Made by a program: the position numbers and the translations under genes. Below are positions 32,954 to 46,016 of a DNA stretch of 64,000 nucleotides, in pieces. This stretch comes from Caprella mutica (Eukaryota; Arthropoda; Malacostraca; Amphipoda; Caprellidae). How positions within the stretch are numbered: the first letter of the stretch is position 1; the number at the start of each line of letters is the position of its first letter. Location of the stretch: contig CANNZV010002340.1 of the NCBI GenBank assembly GCA_947561585.1, positions 62,001 through 126,000 on the forward strand, written 5' to 3'. The notes under the pieces are model-generated. The model did not search any database. It saw only the letters and a program-made list of their open reading frames with translations, and was not told the DNA's origin.

Positions 32954-33384
32954 GCACCACAGCAATGGCAAATCCGTGTGTTATCCAACACCTGAAACTT
33001 TACTTCACATTTCAATTCACATTCGCTCTTTGATTCCTGATAGATCAGCTTTGTATTATTCGGTGCGATATTAATAGAATATCTAGTATTTGCACAGAAT
33101 TTACTCACCATACTCAGTGTATGATCATATAAAAATAGTTTTCTTTCGACCTTATATATATCGCATGGCTAACGTTACTTTTCTGAACAGTCTGGGTTCC
33201 ATTGATTAAGGGTTTTTCGACATCCTCGTTTAGTTTTAGGACGTGACTCTGAATGTGGTTTCTAAATTGTTTGTCTATAGGCCTCTTCATAAATGCATCT
33301 ACTCGTTATCACGGCGTTACTGAACCGATTGGTAAAATACGTTCAGTACTCTGAATGAGGTGACTGTCGCATCACTCGTTCGGT
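32954..33384. promoter_or_regulatory. divergent U5/U2 promoter spacer, units 1-2
   Basis: These 431 bp separate the 5' end of U5 (-) from the 5' end of the next U2 (+), and the arrangement recurs at every unit junction. It must hold the upstream promoter elements of both genes. TCAGG lies at -42 to -38 of U5 on its strand. No TATA box sits at the expected distance from either gene. Confidence 0.55.
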
Positions 33385-33572
33385 ATCGCTTCTCGGCCTT
33401 TTGGCTAAGATCAAAGTGTAGTATCTGTTCTTATCAGCTTAATATCTGATACGGAGCCCACGCGGCTCCAACGATATTAATCTGATTTTTGGATCATGGC
33501 GAAGTGTTAGAAGCTTGCTTCAGCTTTGCCGCGGATCGACCCGGTATTGCACTACCTCCGGGACCGGTCCAC
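33385..33572 (+). ncRNA. U2: U2 snRNA, unit 2
   Basis: The sequence is identical by eye to the unit 1 U2, including the AUUGCAC loop. Confidence 0.97.
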
Positions 33573-34146
33573 GAAAATAAAATCATCTCAAACTGAACTC
33601 TCCAAAAATTGCTAATTGTTGCAAACATCGGTCATTCTCGAAGTGTCTCGTTTTCGTTGGCTCGTTTATTTTATGAACATTTTTCCAATATAGCAATCTT
33701 CCCCACTATATGCACAAGACGTTGTGTCCTTCTGTTGTCACATCTCAGTTATAGTAAATATGATTTAATTTATAATGCACACAATTGAAGCTCCATCAAT
33801 ACAGCTTACTTCAAAGTAAAGCGCAACAAATTTGCTTTCGTGTTGAAGCCTTTTGCACATGGTGTGCTACTCTATAGTCTTCAGCTTTTTGTAGACTTCA
33901 TACCGTTGCTCAGAAATAGCGCAGTTACCCATCCAAGTGTGAGAAAAAATTTCATTTTCGAATTGTAATTTTATGATTTTGACTATTTGATAGTCACTTT
34001 TTGTGTAAGATATTCAATGATAACCGGAAGGTTATGCTTTCATCGCGATCCACTAGTGTGTTCTTCTGTTTTCTTGTTTCTATCGGAAGAGTTGTTTACG
34101 GCTGTCAGGGAATGTCATTGGCGTTCCTCCGTCCACCCACAAAATC

Positions 34147-34310
34147 ATACTTACCTGGCACAGGGGATACCATGATCATGAAGGTGGTTCCCCCAGGGTG
34201 AGGCTCACCATTGCACTCCGGTGTTGCTGACCCCTGCGATTACCCCAAATGTGGGTAACTCGGGTGCGTAATTTTTGGTAGCGGGAGACTGCGTTCGCGC
34301 TATCTCCCAC
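34147..34310 (+). ncRNA. U1: U1 snRNA, unit 2
   Basis: This copy has the common C at nt 63 (stem-loop II pair C-G) and is otherwise the same as unit 1. Confidence 0.97.
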
Positions 34311-35450
34311 ACATACTCTATTAACATAAGGACATGACTAGAGCAGCACACACGTCCTACATCTATTCAATGAGTTGTGTGTTACAATACCAACTAATCA
34401 CACACTGACCTAGTCCTCTATGAACATACGTAGCACCACAATTTCTCAACGAAAACACAATACAATATTCACTCATAAGTTTATTTCATGTTCAAGTCAT
34501 TCATCAAAATTGTGATGCTTCTTCCTTGACATGACAATGCATGGTTACTTTATCGGTTAAAAATGACATTTTATTTCGGCTTCAAACCCATAAAGATGAT
34601 TACAATTTACATGATCCATGGAATATTTGTGCGATGCTCATTATTCGATTCGATAAATATATCTCAAGTTGATTGATCCTAGTACTCTCCTCTCTTCTTT
34701 ATATGGATAATAAACAGTGCGTGAGAGTGAGGAGAACAGTTCGTACACTTCATGTTGCAGTTGACACTGTTATCCTCTCGATAATGTTCTTATTCTAAAT
34801 TTCTACTTGCTCAATATGACAACAGAACCAATTGTTTTTGCGATTTATCATGCTCTCTTGTATTTCTACACAAGAGAAAAATAAAAATAATAACAGAAAA
34901 TCATGCAGTGCTACAGCATCATCGTGATTTGGTTCTTTATTAATCCCTCTCAGTGCAGTTATTATGATTGTTCAAAAGTGCTTGTCTCACTTGAATTTTC
35001 ACTGTTCCCTTTACCACGTTTTACTGGTATCGTATCTAAACCGTGTCTAAAGCACACACTAAATTTTGTGGTCTCTTGTTGGACCTTGTTATTTTGAATC
35101 AAATAATCTTATTGTTGAGATGCACTCACTTTGTTGTTTGTAGTATCAATTAGCTTTGCATCCTCTATATACCAAAAATGTATCCAGGCTCACTATTTCA
35201 ATCATATACATTGATGGATGGGGTGTGCAAGCAAAATAGAGAGATTGATGAAAAATAATTGGGGTTATCAAAGCGAATCTCCAGCATATTGATGAAAATC
35301 TGGTGTGTTGTTAATGTGTATGCACTCGTTTGCTGTGATGCCTAATGGTGAAATTTTGACTTTGCGTGCCCTTCTATTAGTTCACGCAGTTCAAAAATTT
35401 CCAGTGGCCTCATCATTAATTGGTGTGAATCGTTTTGATTTTAGATTTAT

Positions 35451-35568
35451 AAGGCTTGCGAGGCAAGCCACCAAAGAAATTAGGTTAGACTCATTGAGTT
35501 GCCCCCTTCCACGGAAATCTTTAGTAAAAGGCGAAAGATTTATGCGTTCTGAAAGGAAGCCAGAGTGA
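35451..35568 (-). ncRNA. U5: U5 snRNA, unit 2
   Basis: The gene matches the unit 1 U5. The upstream change ACATGCGCTC lies about 70 bp before its 5' end, outside the candidate PSE. Confidence 0.95.
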
Positions 35569-35999
35569 GCACCACAGCAATGGCAAATCCGTGTGTTATC
35601 CAACACCTGAAACTTTACTTCACATTTCAATTCACATGCGCTCTTTGATTCCTGATAGATCAGCTTTGTATTATTCGGTGCGATATTAATAGAATATCTA
35701 GTATTTGCACAGAATTTACTCACCATACTCAGTGTATGATCATATAAAAATAGTTTTCTTTCGACCTTATATATATCGCATGGCTAACGTTACTTTTCTG
35801 AACAGTCTGGGTTCCATTGATTAAGGGTTTTTCGACATCCTCGTTTAGTTTTAGGACGTGACTCTGAATGTGGTTTCTAAATTGTTTGTCTATAGGCCTC
35901 TTCATAAATGCATCTACTCGTTATCACGGCGTTACTGAACCGATTGGTAAAATACGTTCAGTACTCTGAATGAGGTGACTGTCGCATCACTCGTTCGGT

Positions 36000-36187
36000 A
36001 TCGCTTCTCGGCCTTTTGGCTAAGATCAAAGTGTAGTATCTGTTCTTATCAGCTTAATATCTGATACGGAGCCCACGCGGCTCCAACGATATTAATCTGA
36101 TTTTTGGATCATGGCGAAGTGTTAGAAGCTTGCTTCAGCTTTGCCGCGGATCGACCCGGTATTGCACTACCTCCGGGACCGGTCCAC
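36000..36187 (+). ncRNA. U2: U2 snRNA, unit 3
   Basis: Same as the consensus U2 of the array. Confidence 0.97.
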
Positions 36188-36761
36188 GAAAATAAAATCA
36201 TCTCAAACTGAACTCTCCAAAAATTGCTAATTGTTGCAAACATCGGTCATTCTCGAAGTGTCTCGTTTTCGTTGGCTCGTTTATTTTATGAACATTTTTC
36301 CAATATAGCAATCTTCCCCACTATATGCACAAGACGTTGTGTCCTTCTGTTGTCACATCTCAGTTATAGTAAATATGATTTAATTTATAATGCACACAAT
36401 TGAAGCTCCATCAATACAGCTTACTTCAAAGTAAAGCGCAACAAATTTGCTTTCGTGTTGAAGCCTTTTGCACATGGTGTGCTACTCTATAGTCTTCAGC
36501 TTTTTGTAGACTTCATACCGTTGCTCAGAAATAGCGCAGTTACCCATCCAAGTGTGAGAAAAAATTTCATTTTCGAATTGTAATTTTATGATTTTGACTA
36601 TTTGATAGTCACTTTTTGTGTAAGATATTCAATGATAACCGGAAGGTTATGCTTTCATCGCGATCCACTAGTGTGTTCTTCTGTTTTCTTGTTTCTATCG
36701 GAAGAGTTGTTTACGGCTGTCAGGGAATGTCATTGGCGTTCCTCCGTCCACCCACAAAATC

Positions 36762-36925
36762 ATACTTACCTGGCACAGGGGATACCATGATCATGAAGGT
36801 GGTTCCCCCAGGGTGAGGCTCACCATTGCACTCCGGTGTTGCTGACCCCTGCGATTACCCCAAATGTGGGTAACTCGGGTGCGTAATTTTTGGTAGCGGG
36901 AGACTGCGTTCGCGCTATCTCCCAC
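36762..36925 (+). ncRNA. U1: U1 snRNA, unit 3
   Basis: The coding part is consensus. The only nearby change lies a few bases past the 3' end. Confidence 0.97.
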
Positions 36926-38067
36926 ACATATTCTATTAACATAAGGACATGACTAGAGCAGCACACACGTCCTACATCTATTCAATGAGTTGTGTGTTAC
37001 AATACCAACTAATCACACACTGACCTAGTCCTCTATGAACATACGTAGCACCACAATTTCTCAACGAAAACACAATACAATATTCACTCATAAGTTTATT
37101 TCATGTTCAAGTCATTCATCAAAATTGTGATGCTTCTTCCTTAACATGACAATGCATGGTTACTTTATCGGTTAAAAATGACATTTTATTTCGGCTTCAA
37201 ACCCATAAAGATGATTACAATTTACATGATCCATGGAATATTTGTGCGATGCTCATTATTCGATTCGATAAATATATCTCAAGTTGATTGATCCTAGTAC
37301 TCTCCTCTCTTCTTTATATGGATAATAAACAGTGCGTGAGAGTGAGGAGAACAGTTCGTACACTTCATGTTGCAGTTGACACTGTTATCCTCTCGATAAT
37401 GTTCTTATTCTAAATTTCTACTAGCTCAATATGACAACAGAACCAATTGTTTTTGCGGTTTATCATGCTCTTTTGTATTTCTACACAAGAGAAAAATAAA
37501 AATAATAACAGAAAATCATGCAGTGCTACAGCATCATCGTGATTTGGTTCTTTATTAATCCCTCTCAGTGCAGTTATTATGATTGTTCAAAAGTGCTTGT
37601 CTCACTTGAATTTTCACTGTTCCCTTTACCACGTTTTACTGGTATCGTATCTAAACCGTGTCTAAAGCACACACTAAATTTTGTGGTCTCTTGTTGGACC
37701 TTGTTATTTTGAATCAAATAATCTTATTGTTGAGATGCACTCACTTTGTTGTTTGTAGTATCAATTAGCTTTGCATCCTGTATATACCAAAAATGTATCC
37801 AGGCTCACTATTTCAATCATATACATTGATGGATGGGGTGTGCAAGCAAAATAGAGAGATTGATGAAAAATAATTGGGGTTATCAAAGCGAATCTCCAGC
37901 ATATTGATGAAAATCTGGTGTGTGTTGTTAATGTGTATGCACTCGTTTGCTGTGATGCCTAATGGTGAAATTTTGACTTTGCGTGCCCCTCTATTAGTTC
38001 ACGCAGTTCAAAAATTTCCAGTGGCTTCATCATTAATTGGTGTGAATCGTTTTGATTTTAGATTTAT

Positions 38068-38185
38068 AAGGCTTGCGAGGCAAGCCACCAAAGAAATTAG
38101 GTTAGACTCATTGAGTTGCCCCCTTCCACGGAAATCTTTAGTAAAAGGCGAAAGATTTATGCGTTCTGAAAGGAAGCCAGAGTGA
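38068..38185 (-). ncRNA. U5: U5 snRNA, unit 3
   Basis: Same as the consensus U5. Confidence 0.95.
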
Positions 38186-38616
38186 GCACCACAGCAATGG
38201 CAAATCCGTGTGTTATCCAACACCTGAAACTTTACTTCACATTTCAATTCACATTCGCTCTTTGATTCCTGATAGATCAGCTTTGTATTATTCGGTGCGA
38301 TATTAATAGAATATCTAGTATTTGCACAGAATTTACTCACCATACTCAGTGTATGATCATATAAAAATAGTTTTCTTTCGACCTTATATATATCGCATGG
38401 CTAACGTTACTTTTCTGAACAGTCTGGGTTCCATTGATTAAGGGTTTTTCGACATCCTCGTTTAGTTTTAGGACGTGACTCTGAATGTGGTTTCTAAATT
38501 GTTTGTCTATAGGCCTCTTCATAAATGCATCTACTCGTTATCACGGCGTTACTGAACCGATTGGTAAAATACGTTCAGTACTCTGAATGAGGTGACTGTC
38601 GCATCACTCGTTCGGT

Positions 38617-38804
38617 ATCGCTTCTCGGCCTTTTGGCTAAGATCAAAGTGTAGTATCTGTTCTTATCAGCTTAATATCTGATACGGAGCCCACGCGGCTC
38701 CAACGATATTAATCTGATTTTTGGATCATGGCGAAGTGTTAGAAGCTTGCTTCAGCTTTGCCGCGGATCGACCCGGTATTGCACTACCTCCGGGACCGGT
38801 CCAC
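38617..38804 (+). ncRNA. U2: U2 snRNA, unit 4
   Basis: Consensus copy. Confidence 0.97.
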
Positions 38805-39378
38805 GAAAATAAAATCATCTCAAACTGAACTCTCCAAAAATTGCTAATTGTTGCAAACATCGGTCATTCTCGAAGTGTCTCGTTTTCGTTGGCTCGTTTA
38901 TTTTATGAACATTTTTCCAATATAGCAATCTTCCCCACTATATGCACAAGACGTTGTGTCCTTCTGTTGTCACATCTCAGTTATAGTAAATATGATTTAA
39001 TTTATAATGCACACAATTGAAGCTCCATCAATACAGCTTACTTCAAAGTAAAGCGCAACAAATTTGCTTTCGTGTTGAAGCCTTTTGCACATGGTGTGCT
39101 ACTCTATAGTCTTCAGCTTTTTGTAGACTTCATACCGTTGCTCAGAAATAGCGCAGTTACCCATCCAAGTGTGAGAAAAAATTTCATTTTCGAATTGTAA
39201 TTTTATGATTTTGACTATTTGATAGTCACTTTTTGTGTAAGATATTCAATGATAACCGGAAGGTTATGCTTTCATCGCGATCCACTAGTGTGTTCTTCTG
39301 TTTTCTTGTTTCTATCGGAAGAGTTGTTTACGGCTGTCAGGGAATGTCATTGGCGTTCCTCCGTCCACCCACAAAATC

Positions 39379-39542
39379 ATACTTACCTGGCACAGGGGAT
39401 ACCATGATCATGAAGGTGGTTCCCCCAGGGTGAGGCTCACCATTGCACTCCGGTGTTGCTGACCCCTGCGATTACCCCAAATGTGGGTAACTCGGGTGCG
39501 TAATTTTTGGTAGCGGGAGACTGCGTTCGCGCTATCTCCCAC
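39379..39542 (+). ncRNA. U1: U1 snRNA, unit 4
   Basis: Consensus copy; last of the left block of units with CCTCCGTCC just upstream of U1. Confidence 0.97.
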
Positions 39543-40684
39543 ACATACTCTATTAACATAAGGACATGACTAGAGCAGTACACACGTCCTACATCTATTC
39601 AATGAGTTGTGTGTTACAATACCAACTAATCACACACTGACCTAGTCCTCTATGAACATACGTAGCACCACAATTTCTCAACGAAAACACAATACAATAT
39701 TCACTCATAAGTTTATTTCATGTTCAAGTCATTCATCAAAATTGTGATGCTTCTTCCTTAACATGACAATGCATGGTTACTTTATCGGTTAAAAATGACA
39801 TTTTATTTCGGCTTCAAACCCATAAAGATGATTACAATTTACATGATCCATGGAATATTTGTGCGATGCTCATTATTCGATTCGATAAATATATCTCAAG
39901 TTGATTGATCCTAGTACTCTCCTCTCTTCTTTATATGGATAATAAACAGTGCGTGAGAGTGAGGAGAACAGTTCGTACACTTCATGTTGCAGTTGACACT
40001 GTTATCCTCTCGATAATGTTCTTATTCTAAATTTCTACTAGCTCAATATGACAACAGAACCAATTGTTTTTGCGATTTATCATGCTCTCTTGTATTTCTA
40101 CACAAGAGAAAAATAAAAATAATAACAGAAAATCATGCAGTGCTACAGCATCATCGTGATTTGGTTCTTTATTAATCCCTCTCAGTGCAGTTATTATGAT
40201 TGTTCAAAAGTGCTTGTCTCACTTGAATTTTCACTGTTCCCTTTACCACGTTTTACTGGTATCGTATCTAAACCGTGTCTAAAGCACACACTAAATTTTG
40301 TGGTCTCTTGTTGGACCTTGTTATTTTGAATCAAATAATCTTATTGTTGAGATGCACTCACTTTGTTGTTTGTAGTATCAATTAGCTTTGCATCCTCTAT
40401 ATACCAAAAATGTATCCAGGCTCACTATTTCAATCATATACATTGATGGATGGGGTGTGCAAGCAAAATAGAGAGATTGATGAAAAATAATTGGGGTTAT
40501 CAAAGCGAATCTCCAGCATATTGATGAAAATCTGGTGTGTGTTGTTAATGTGTATGCACTCGTTTGCTGTGATGCCTAATGGTGAAATTTTGACTTTGCG
40601 TGCCCCTCTATTAGTTCACGCAGTTCAAAAATTTCCAGTGGCCTCATCATTAATTGGTGTGAATCGTTTTGATTTTAGATTTAT

Positions 40685-40802
40685 AAGGCTTGCGAGGCAA
40701 GCCACCAAAGAAATTAGGTTAGACTCATTGAGTTGCCCCCTTCCACGGAAATCTTTAGTAAAAGGCGAAAGATTTATGCGTTCTGAAAGGAAGCCAGAGT
40801 GA
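40685..40802 (-). ncRNA. U5: U5 snRNA, unit 4
   Basis: Consensus copy. Confidence 0.95.
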
Positions 40803-41233
40803 GCACCACAGCAATGGCAAATCCGTGTGTTATCCAACACCTGAAACTTTACTTCACATTTCAATTCACATTCGCTCTTTGATTCCTGATAGATCAGCTT
40901 TGTATTATTCGGTGCGATATTAATAGAATATCTAGTATTTGCACAGAATTTACTCACCATACTCAGTGTATGATCATATAAAAATAGTTTTCTTTCGACC
41001 TTATATATATCGCATGGCTAACGTTACTTTTCTGAACAGTCTGGGTTCCATTGATTAAGGGTTTTTCGACATCCTCGTTTAGTTTTAGGACGTGACTCTG
41101 AATGTGGTTTCTAAATTGTTTGTCTATAGGCCTCTTCATAAATGCATCTACTCGTTATCACGGCGTTACTGAACCGATTGGTAAAATACGTTCAGTACTC
41201 TGAATGAGGTGACTGTCGCATCACTCGTTCGGT

Positions 41234-41421
41234 ATCGCTTCTCGGCCTTTTGGCTAAGATCAAAGTGTAGTATCTGTTCTTATCAGCTTAATATCTGATA
41301 CGGAGCCCACGCGGCTCCAACGATATTAATCTGATTTTTGGATCATGGCGAAGTGTTAGAAGCTTGCTTCAGCTTTGCCGCGGATCGACCCGGTATTGCA
41401 CTACCTCCGGGACCGGTCCAC
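41234..41421 (+). ncRNA. U2: U2 snRNA, unit 5
   Basis: Consensus copy. Confidence 0.97.
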
Positions 41422-41995
41422 GAAAATAAAATCATCTCAAACTGAACTCTCCAAAAATTGCTAATTGTTGCAAACATCGGTCATTCTCGAAGTGTCTCGT
41501 TTTCGTTGGCTCGTTTATTTTATGAACATTTTTCCAATATAGCAATCTTCCCCACTATATGCACAAGACGTTGTGTCCTTCTGTTGTCACATCTCAGTTA
41601 TAGTAAATATGATTTAATTTATAATGCACACAATTGAAGCTCCATCAATACAGCTTACTTCAAAGTAAAGCGCAACAAATTTGCTTTCGTGTTGAAGCCT
41701 TTTGCACATGGTGTGCTACTCTATAGTCTTCAGCTTTTTGTAGACTTCATACCGTTGCTCAGAAATAGCACAGTTACCCATCCAAGTGTGAGAAAAAATT
41801 TCATTTTCGAATTGTAATTTTATGATTTTGACTATTTGATAGTCACTTTTTGTGTAAGATATTCAATGATAACCGGAAGGTTATGCTTTCATCGCGATCC
41901 ACTAGTGTGTTCTTCTGTTTTCTTGTTTCTATCGGAAGAGTTGTTTACGGCTGTCAGGGAATGTCATTGGCGTTCCTCTGTCCACCCACAAAATC

Positions 41996-42159
41996 ATACT
42001 TACCTGGCACAGGGGATACCATGATCATGAAGGTGGTTCCCCCAGGGTGAGGCTCACCATTGCACTCCGGTGTTGCTGACCCCTGCGATTACCCCAAATG
42101 TGGGTAACTCGGGTGCGTAATTTTTGGTAGCGGGAGACTGCGTTCGCGCTATCTCCCAC
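41996..42159 (+). ncRNA. U1: U1 snRNA, unit 5
   Basis: Consensus copy. Confidence 0.97.
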
Positions 42160-43301
42160 ACATACTCTATTAACATAAGGACATGACTAGAGCAGCACAC
42201 ACGTCCTACATCTATTCAATGAGTTGTGTGTTACAATACCAACTAATCACACACTGACCTAGTCCTCTATGAACATACGTAGCACCACAATTTCTCAACG
42301 AAAACACAATACAATATTCACTCATAAGTTTATTTCATGTTCAAGTCATTCATCAAAATTGTGATGCTTCTTCCTTAACATGACAATGCATGGTTACTTT
42401 ATCGGTTAAAAATGACATTTTATTTCGGCTTCAAACCCATAAAGATGATTACAATTTACATGATCCATGGAATATTTGTGCGATGCTCATTATTCGATTC
42501 GATAAATATATCTCAAGTTGATTGATCCTAGTACTCTCCTCTCTTCTTTATATGGATAATAAACAGTGCGTGAGAGTGAGGAGAACAGTTCGTACACTTC
42601 ATGTTGCAGTTGACACTGTTATCCTCTCGATAATGTTCTTATTCTAAATTTCTACTAGCTCAATATGACAACAGAACCAATTGTTTTTGCGATTTATCAT
42701 GCTCTCTTGTATTTCTACACAAGAGAAAAATAAAAATAATAACAGAAAATCATGCAGTGCTACAGCATCATCGTGATTTGGTTCTTTATTAATCCCTCTC
42801 AGTGCAGTTATTATGATTGTTCAAAAGTGCTTGTCTCACTTGAATTTTCACTGTTCCCTTTACCACGTTTTACTGGTATCGTATCTAAACCGTGTCTAAA
42901 GCACACACTAAATTTTGTGGTCTCTTGTTGGACCTTGTTATTTTGAATCAAATAATCTTATTGTTGAGATGCACTCACTTTGTTGTTTGTAGTATCAATT
43001 AGCTTTGCATCCTCTATATACCAAAAATGTATCCAGGCTCACTATTTCAATCATATACATTGATGGATGGGGTGTGCAAGCAAAATAGAGAGATTGATGA
43101 AAAATAATTGGGGTTATCAAAGCGAATCTCCAGCATATTGATGAAAATCTGGTGTGTGTTGTTAATGTGTATGCACTCGTTTGCTGTGATGCCTAATGGT
43201 GAAATTTTGACTTTGCGTGCCCCTCTATTAGTTCACGCAGTTCAAAAATTTCCAGTGGCCTCATCATTAATTGGTGTGAATCGTTTTGATTTTAGATTTA
43301 T

Positions 43302-43419
43302 AAGGCTTGCGAGGCAAGCCACCAAAGAAATTAGGTTAGACTCATTGAGTTGCCCCCTTCCACGGAAATCTTTAGTAAAAGGCGAAAGATTTATGCGTTC
43401 TGAAAGGAAGCCAGAGTGA
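43302..43419 (-). ncRNA. U5: U5 snRNA, unit 5
   Basis: Consensus copy. Confidence 0.95.
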
Positions 43420-43850
43420 GCACCACAGCAATGGCAAATCCGTGTGTTATCCAACACCTGAAACTTTACTTCACATTTCAATTCACATTCGCTCTTTGAT
43501 TCCTGATAGATCAGCTTTGTATTATTCGGTGCGATATTAATAGAATATCTAGTATTTGCACAGAATTTACTCACCATACTCAGTGTATGATCATATAAAA
43601 ATAGTTTTCTTTCGACCTTATATATATCGCATGGCTAACGTTACTTTTCTGAACAGTCTGGGTTCCATTGATTAAGGGTTTTTCGACATCCTCGTTTAGT
43701 TTTAGGACGTGACTCTGAATGTGGTTTCTAAATTGTTTGTCTATAGGCCTCTTCATAAATGCATCTACTCGTTATCACGGCGTTACTGAACCGATTGGTA
43801 AAATACGTTCAGTACTCTGAATGAGGTGACTGTCGCATCACTCGTTCGGT

Positions 43851-44038
43851 ATCGCTTCTCGGCCTTTTGGCTAAGATCAAAGTGTAGTATCTGTTCTTAT
43901 CAGCTTAATATCTGATACGGAGCCCACGCGGCTCCAACGATATTAATCTGATTTTTGGATCATGGCGAAGTGTTAGAAGCTTGCTTCAGCTTTGCCGCGG
44001 ATCGACCCGGTATTGCACTACCTCCGGGACCGGTCCAC
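43851..44038 (+). ncRNA. U2: U2 snRNA, unit 6
   Basis: Consensus copy. Confidence 0.97.
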
Positions 44039-44612
44039 GAAAATAAAATCATCTCAAACTGAACTCTCCAAAAATTGCTAATTGTTGCAAACATCGGTCA
44101 TTCTCGAAGTGTCTCGTTTTCGTTGGCTCGTTTATTTTATGAACATTTTTCCAATATAGCAATCTTCCCCACTATATGCACAAGACGTTGTGTCCTTCTG
44201 TTGTCACATCTCAGTTATAGTAAATATGATTTAATTTATAATGCACACAATTGAAGCTCCATCAATACAGCTTACTTCAAAGTAAAGCGCAACAAATTTG
44301 CTTTCGTGTTGAAGCCTTTTGCACATGGTGTGCTACTCTATAGTCTTCAGCTTTTTGTAGACTTCATACCGTTGCTCAGAAATAGCGCAGTTACCCATCC
44401 AAGTGTGAGAAAAAATTTCATTTTCGAATTGTAATTTTATGATTTTGACTATTTGATAGTCACTTTTTGTGTAAGATATTCAATGATAACCGGAAGGTTA
44501 TGCTTTCATCGCGATCCACTAGTGTGTTCTTCTGTTTTCTTGTTTCTATCGGAAGAGTTGTTTACGGCTGTCAGGGAATGTCATTGGCGTTCCTCTGTCC
44601 ACCCACAAAATC

Positions 44613-44776
44613 ATACTTACCTGGCACAGGGGATACCATGATCATGAAGGTGGTTCCCCCAGGGTGAGGCTCACCATTGCACTCCGGTGTTGCTGACCCC
44701 TGCGATTACCCCAAATGTGGGTAACTCGGGTGCGTAATTTTTGGTAGCGGGAGACTGCGTTCGCGCTATCTCCCAC
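44613..44776 (+). ncRNA. U1: U1 snRNA, unit 6
   Basis: Consensus copy. Confidence 0.97.
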
Positions 44777-45898
44777 ACATACTCTATTAACATAAGGACA
44801 TGACTAGAGCAGCACACACGTCCTACATCTATTCAATGAGTTGTGTGTTACAATACCAACTAATCACACACTGACCTAGTCCTCTATGAACATACGTAGC
44901 ACCACAATTTCTCAACGAAAACACAATACAATATTCACTCATAAGTTTATTTCATGTTCAAGTCATTCATCAAAATTGTGATGCTTCTTCCTTAACATGA
45001 CAATGCATGGTTACTTTATCGGTTAAAAATGACATTTTATTTCGGCTTCAAACCCATAAAGATGATTACAATTTACATGATCCATGGAATATTTGTGCGA
45101 TGCTCATTATTCGATTCGATAAATATATCTCAAGTTGATTGATCCTAGTACTCTCCTCTCTTCTTTATATGGATAATAAACAGTGCGTGAGAGTGAGGAG
45201 AACAGTTCGTACACTTCATGTTGCAGTTGACACTGTTATCCTCTCGATAATGTTCTTATTCTAAATTTCTACTAGCTCAATATGACAACAGAACCAATTG
45301 TTTTTGCGATTTATCATGCTCTCTTGTATTTCTACACAAGAGAAAAATAAAAATAATAACAGAAAATCATGCAGTGCTACAGCATCATCGTGATTTGGTT
45401 CTTTATTAATCCCTCTCAGTGCAGTTATTATGATTGTTCAAAAGTGCTTGTCTCACTTGAATTTTCACTGTTCCCTTTACCACGTTTTACTGGTATCGTA
45501 TCTAAACCGTGTCTAAAGCACACACTAAATTTTGTGGTCTCTTGTTGGACCTTGTTATTTTGAATCAAATAATCTTATTGTTGAGATGCACTCACTTTGT
45601 TGTTTGTAGTATCAATTAGCTTTGCATCCTCTATATACCAAAAATGTATCCAGGCTCACTATTTCAATCATATACATTGATGGATGGGGTGTGCAAGCAA
45701 AATAGAGAGATTGATGAAAAATAATTGGGGTTATCAAAGCGAATCTCCAGCATATTGATGAAAATCTGGTGTGTGTTGTTAATGTGTATGCACTCGTTTG
45801 CTGTGATGCCTAATGGTGAAATTTTGACTTCACGCAGTTCAAAAATTTCCAGTGGCCTCATCATTAATTGGTGTGAATCGTTTTGATTTTAGATTTAT

Positions 45899-46016
45899 AA
45901 GGCTTGCGAGGCAAGCCACCAAAGAAATTAGGTTAGACTCATTGAGTTGCCCCCTTCCACGGAAATCTTTAGTAAAAGGCGAAAGATTTATGCGTTCTGA
46001 AAGGAAGCCAGAGTGA
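45899..46016 (-). ncRNA. U5: U5 snRNA, unit 6
   Basis: The gene is intact. The 20-bp deletion lies about 70 bp beyond its 3' end and leaves the TAAAATCA candidate 3' box in place. Confidence 0.95.

Larger units (their letters stand above)
30551..33165 (+). repeat. snRNA tandem unit 1 (U2-U1-U5), array edge
   Basis: The first unit is 2615 bp. Homology to the later units starts at TGGCTAACGTTACTTTTCTG. It holds U2(+), U1(+) and U5(-) separated by spacers of about 574 bp (U2 to U1) and 1140 bp (U1 to U5). Its first 140 bp differ from other units at about ten sites, whereas from about 75 bp before U2 onward it is nearly identical. It lacks the extra GT dinucleotide (GTGTGTTGTT) found from unit 3 on. 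Confidence 0.97.
33166..35780 (+). repeat. snRNA tandem unit 2
   Basis: This unit is 2615 bp and, like unit 1, lacks the extra GT dinucleotide and has CTTGCTCAATATG. It carries ACATGCGCTC in the U5 upstream spacer, a change shared only with unit 11. Confidence 0.97.
35781..38397 (+). repeat. snRNA tandem unit 3
   Basis: This 2617-bp unit is the first with the extra GT and with CTAGCTCAATATG. Private changes include TTCTATTAAC just after U1, GCGGTTTATCATGCTCTTTTG and GTGGCTTCATC. GCATCCTGTATA is shared only with unit 12. Confidence 0.97.
38398..41014 (+). repeat. snRNA tandem unit 4
   Basis: This 2617-bp unit has one private change, AGCAGTACACACG about 30 bp downstream of U1. Confidence 0.97.
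41015..43631 (+). repeat. snRNA tandem unit 5
   Basis: This 2617-bp unit is the first with CCTCTGTCC at about -20 of U1. It has a private AATAGCACAG in the U2-U1 spacer. Confidence 0.97.

Noticed and set aside
32690..33111. Recurrent open frames of 62-111 codons in every snRNA unit (both strands)
   Set aside because: They recur only because the unit recurs. They overlap the U1 and U5 RNA genes or spacers, show no protein-like pattern, and are altered by spacer indels such as the unit 6 deletion and unit 11 frameshift.
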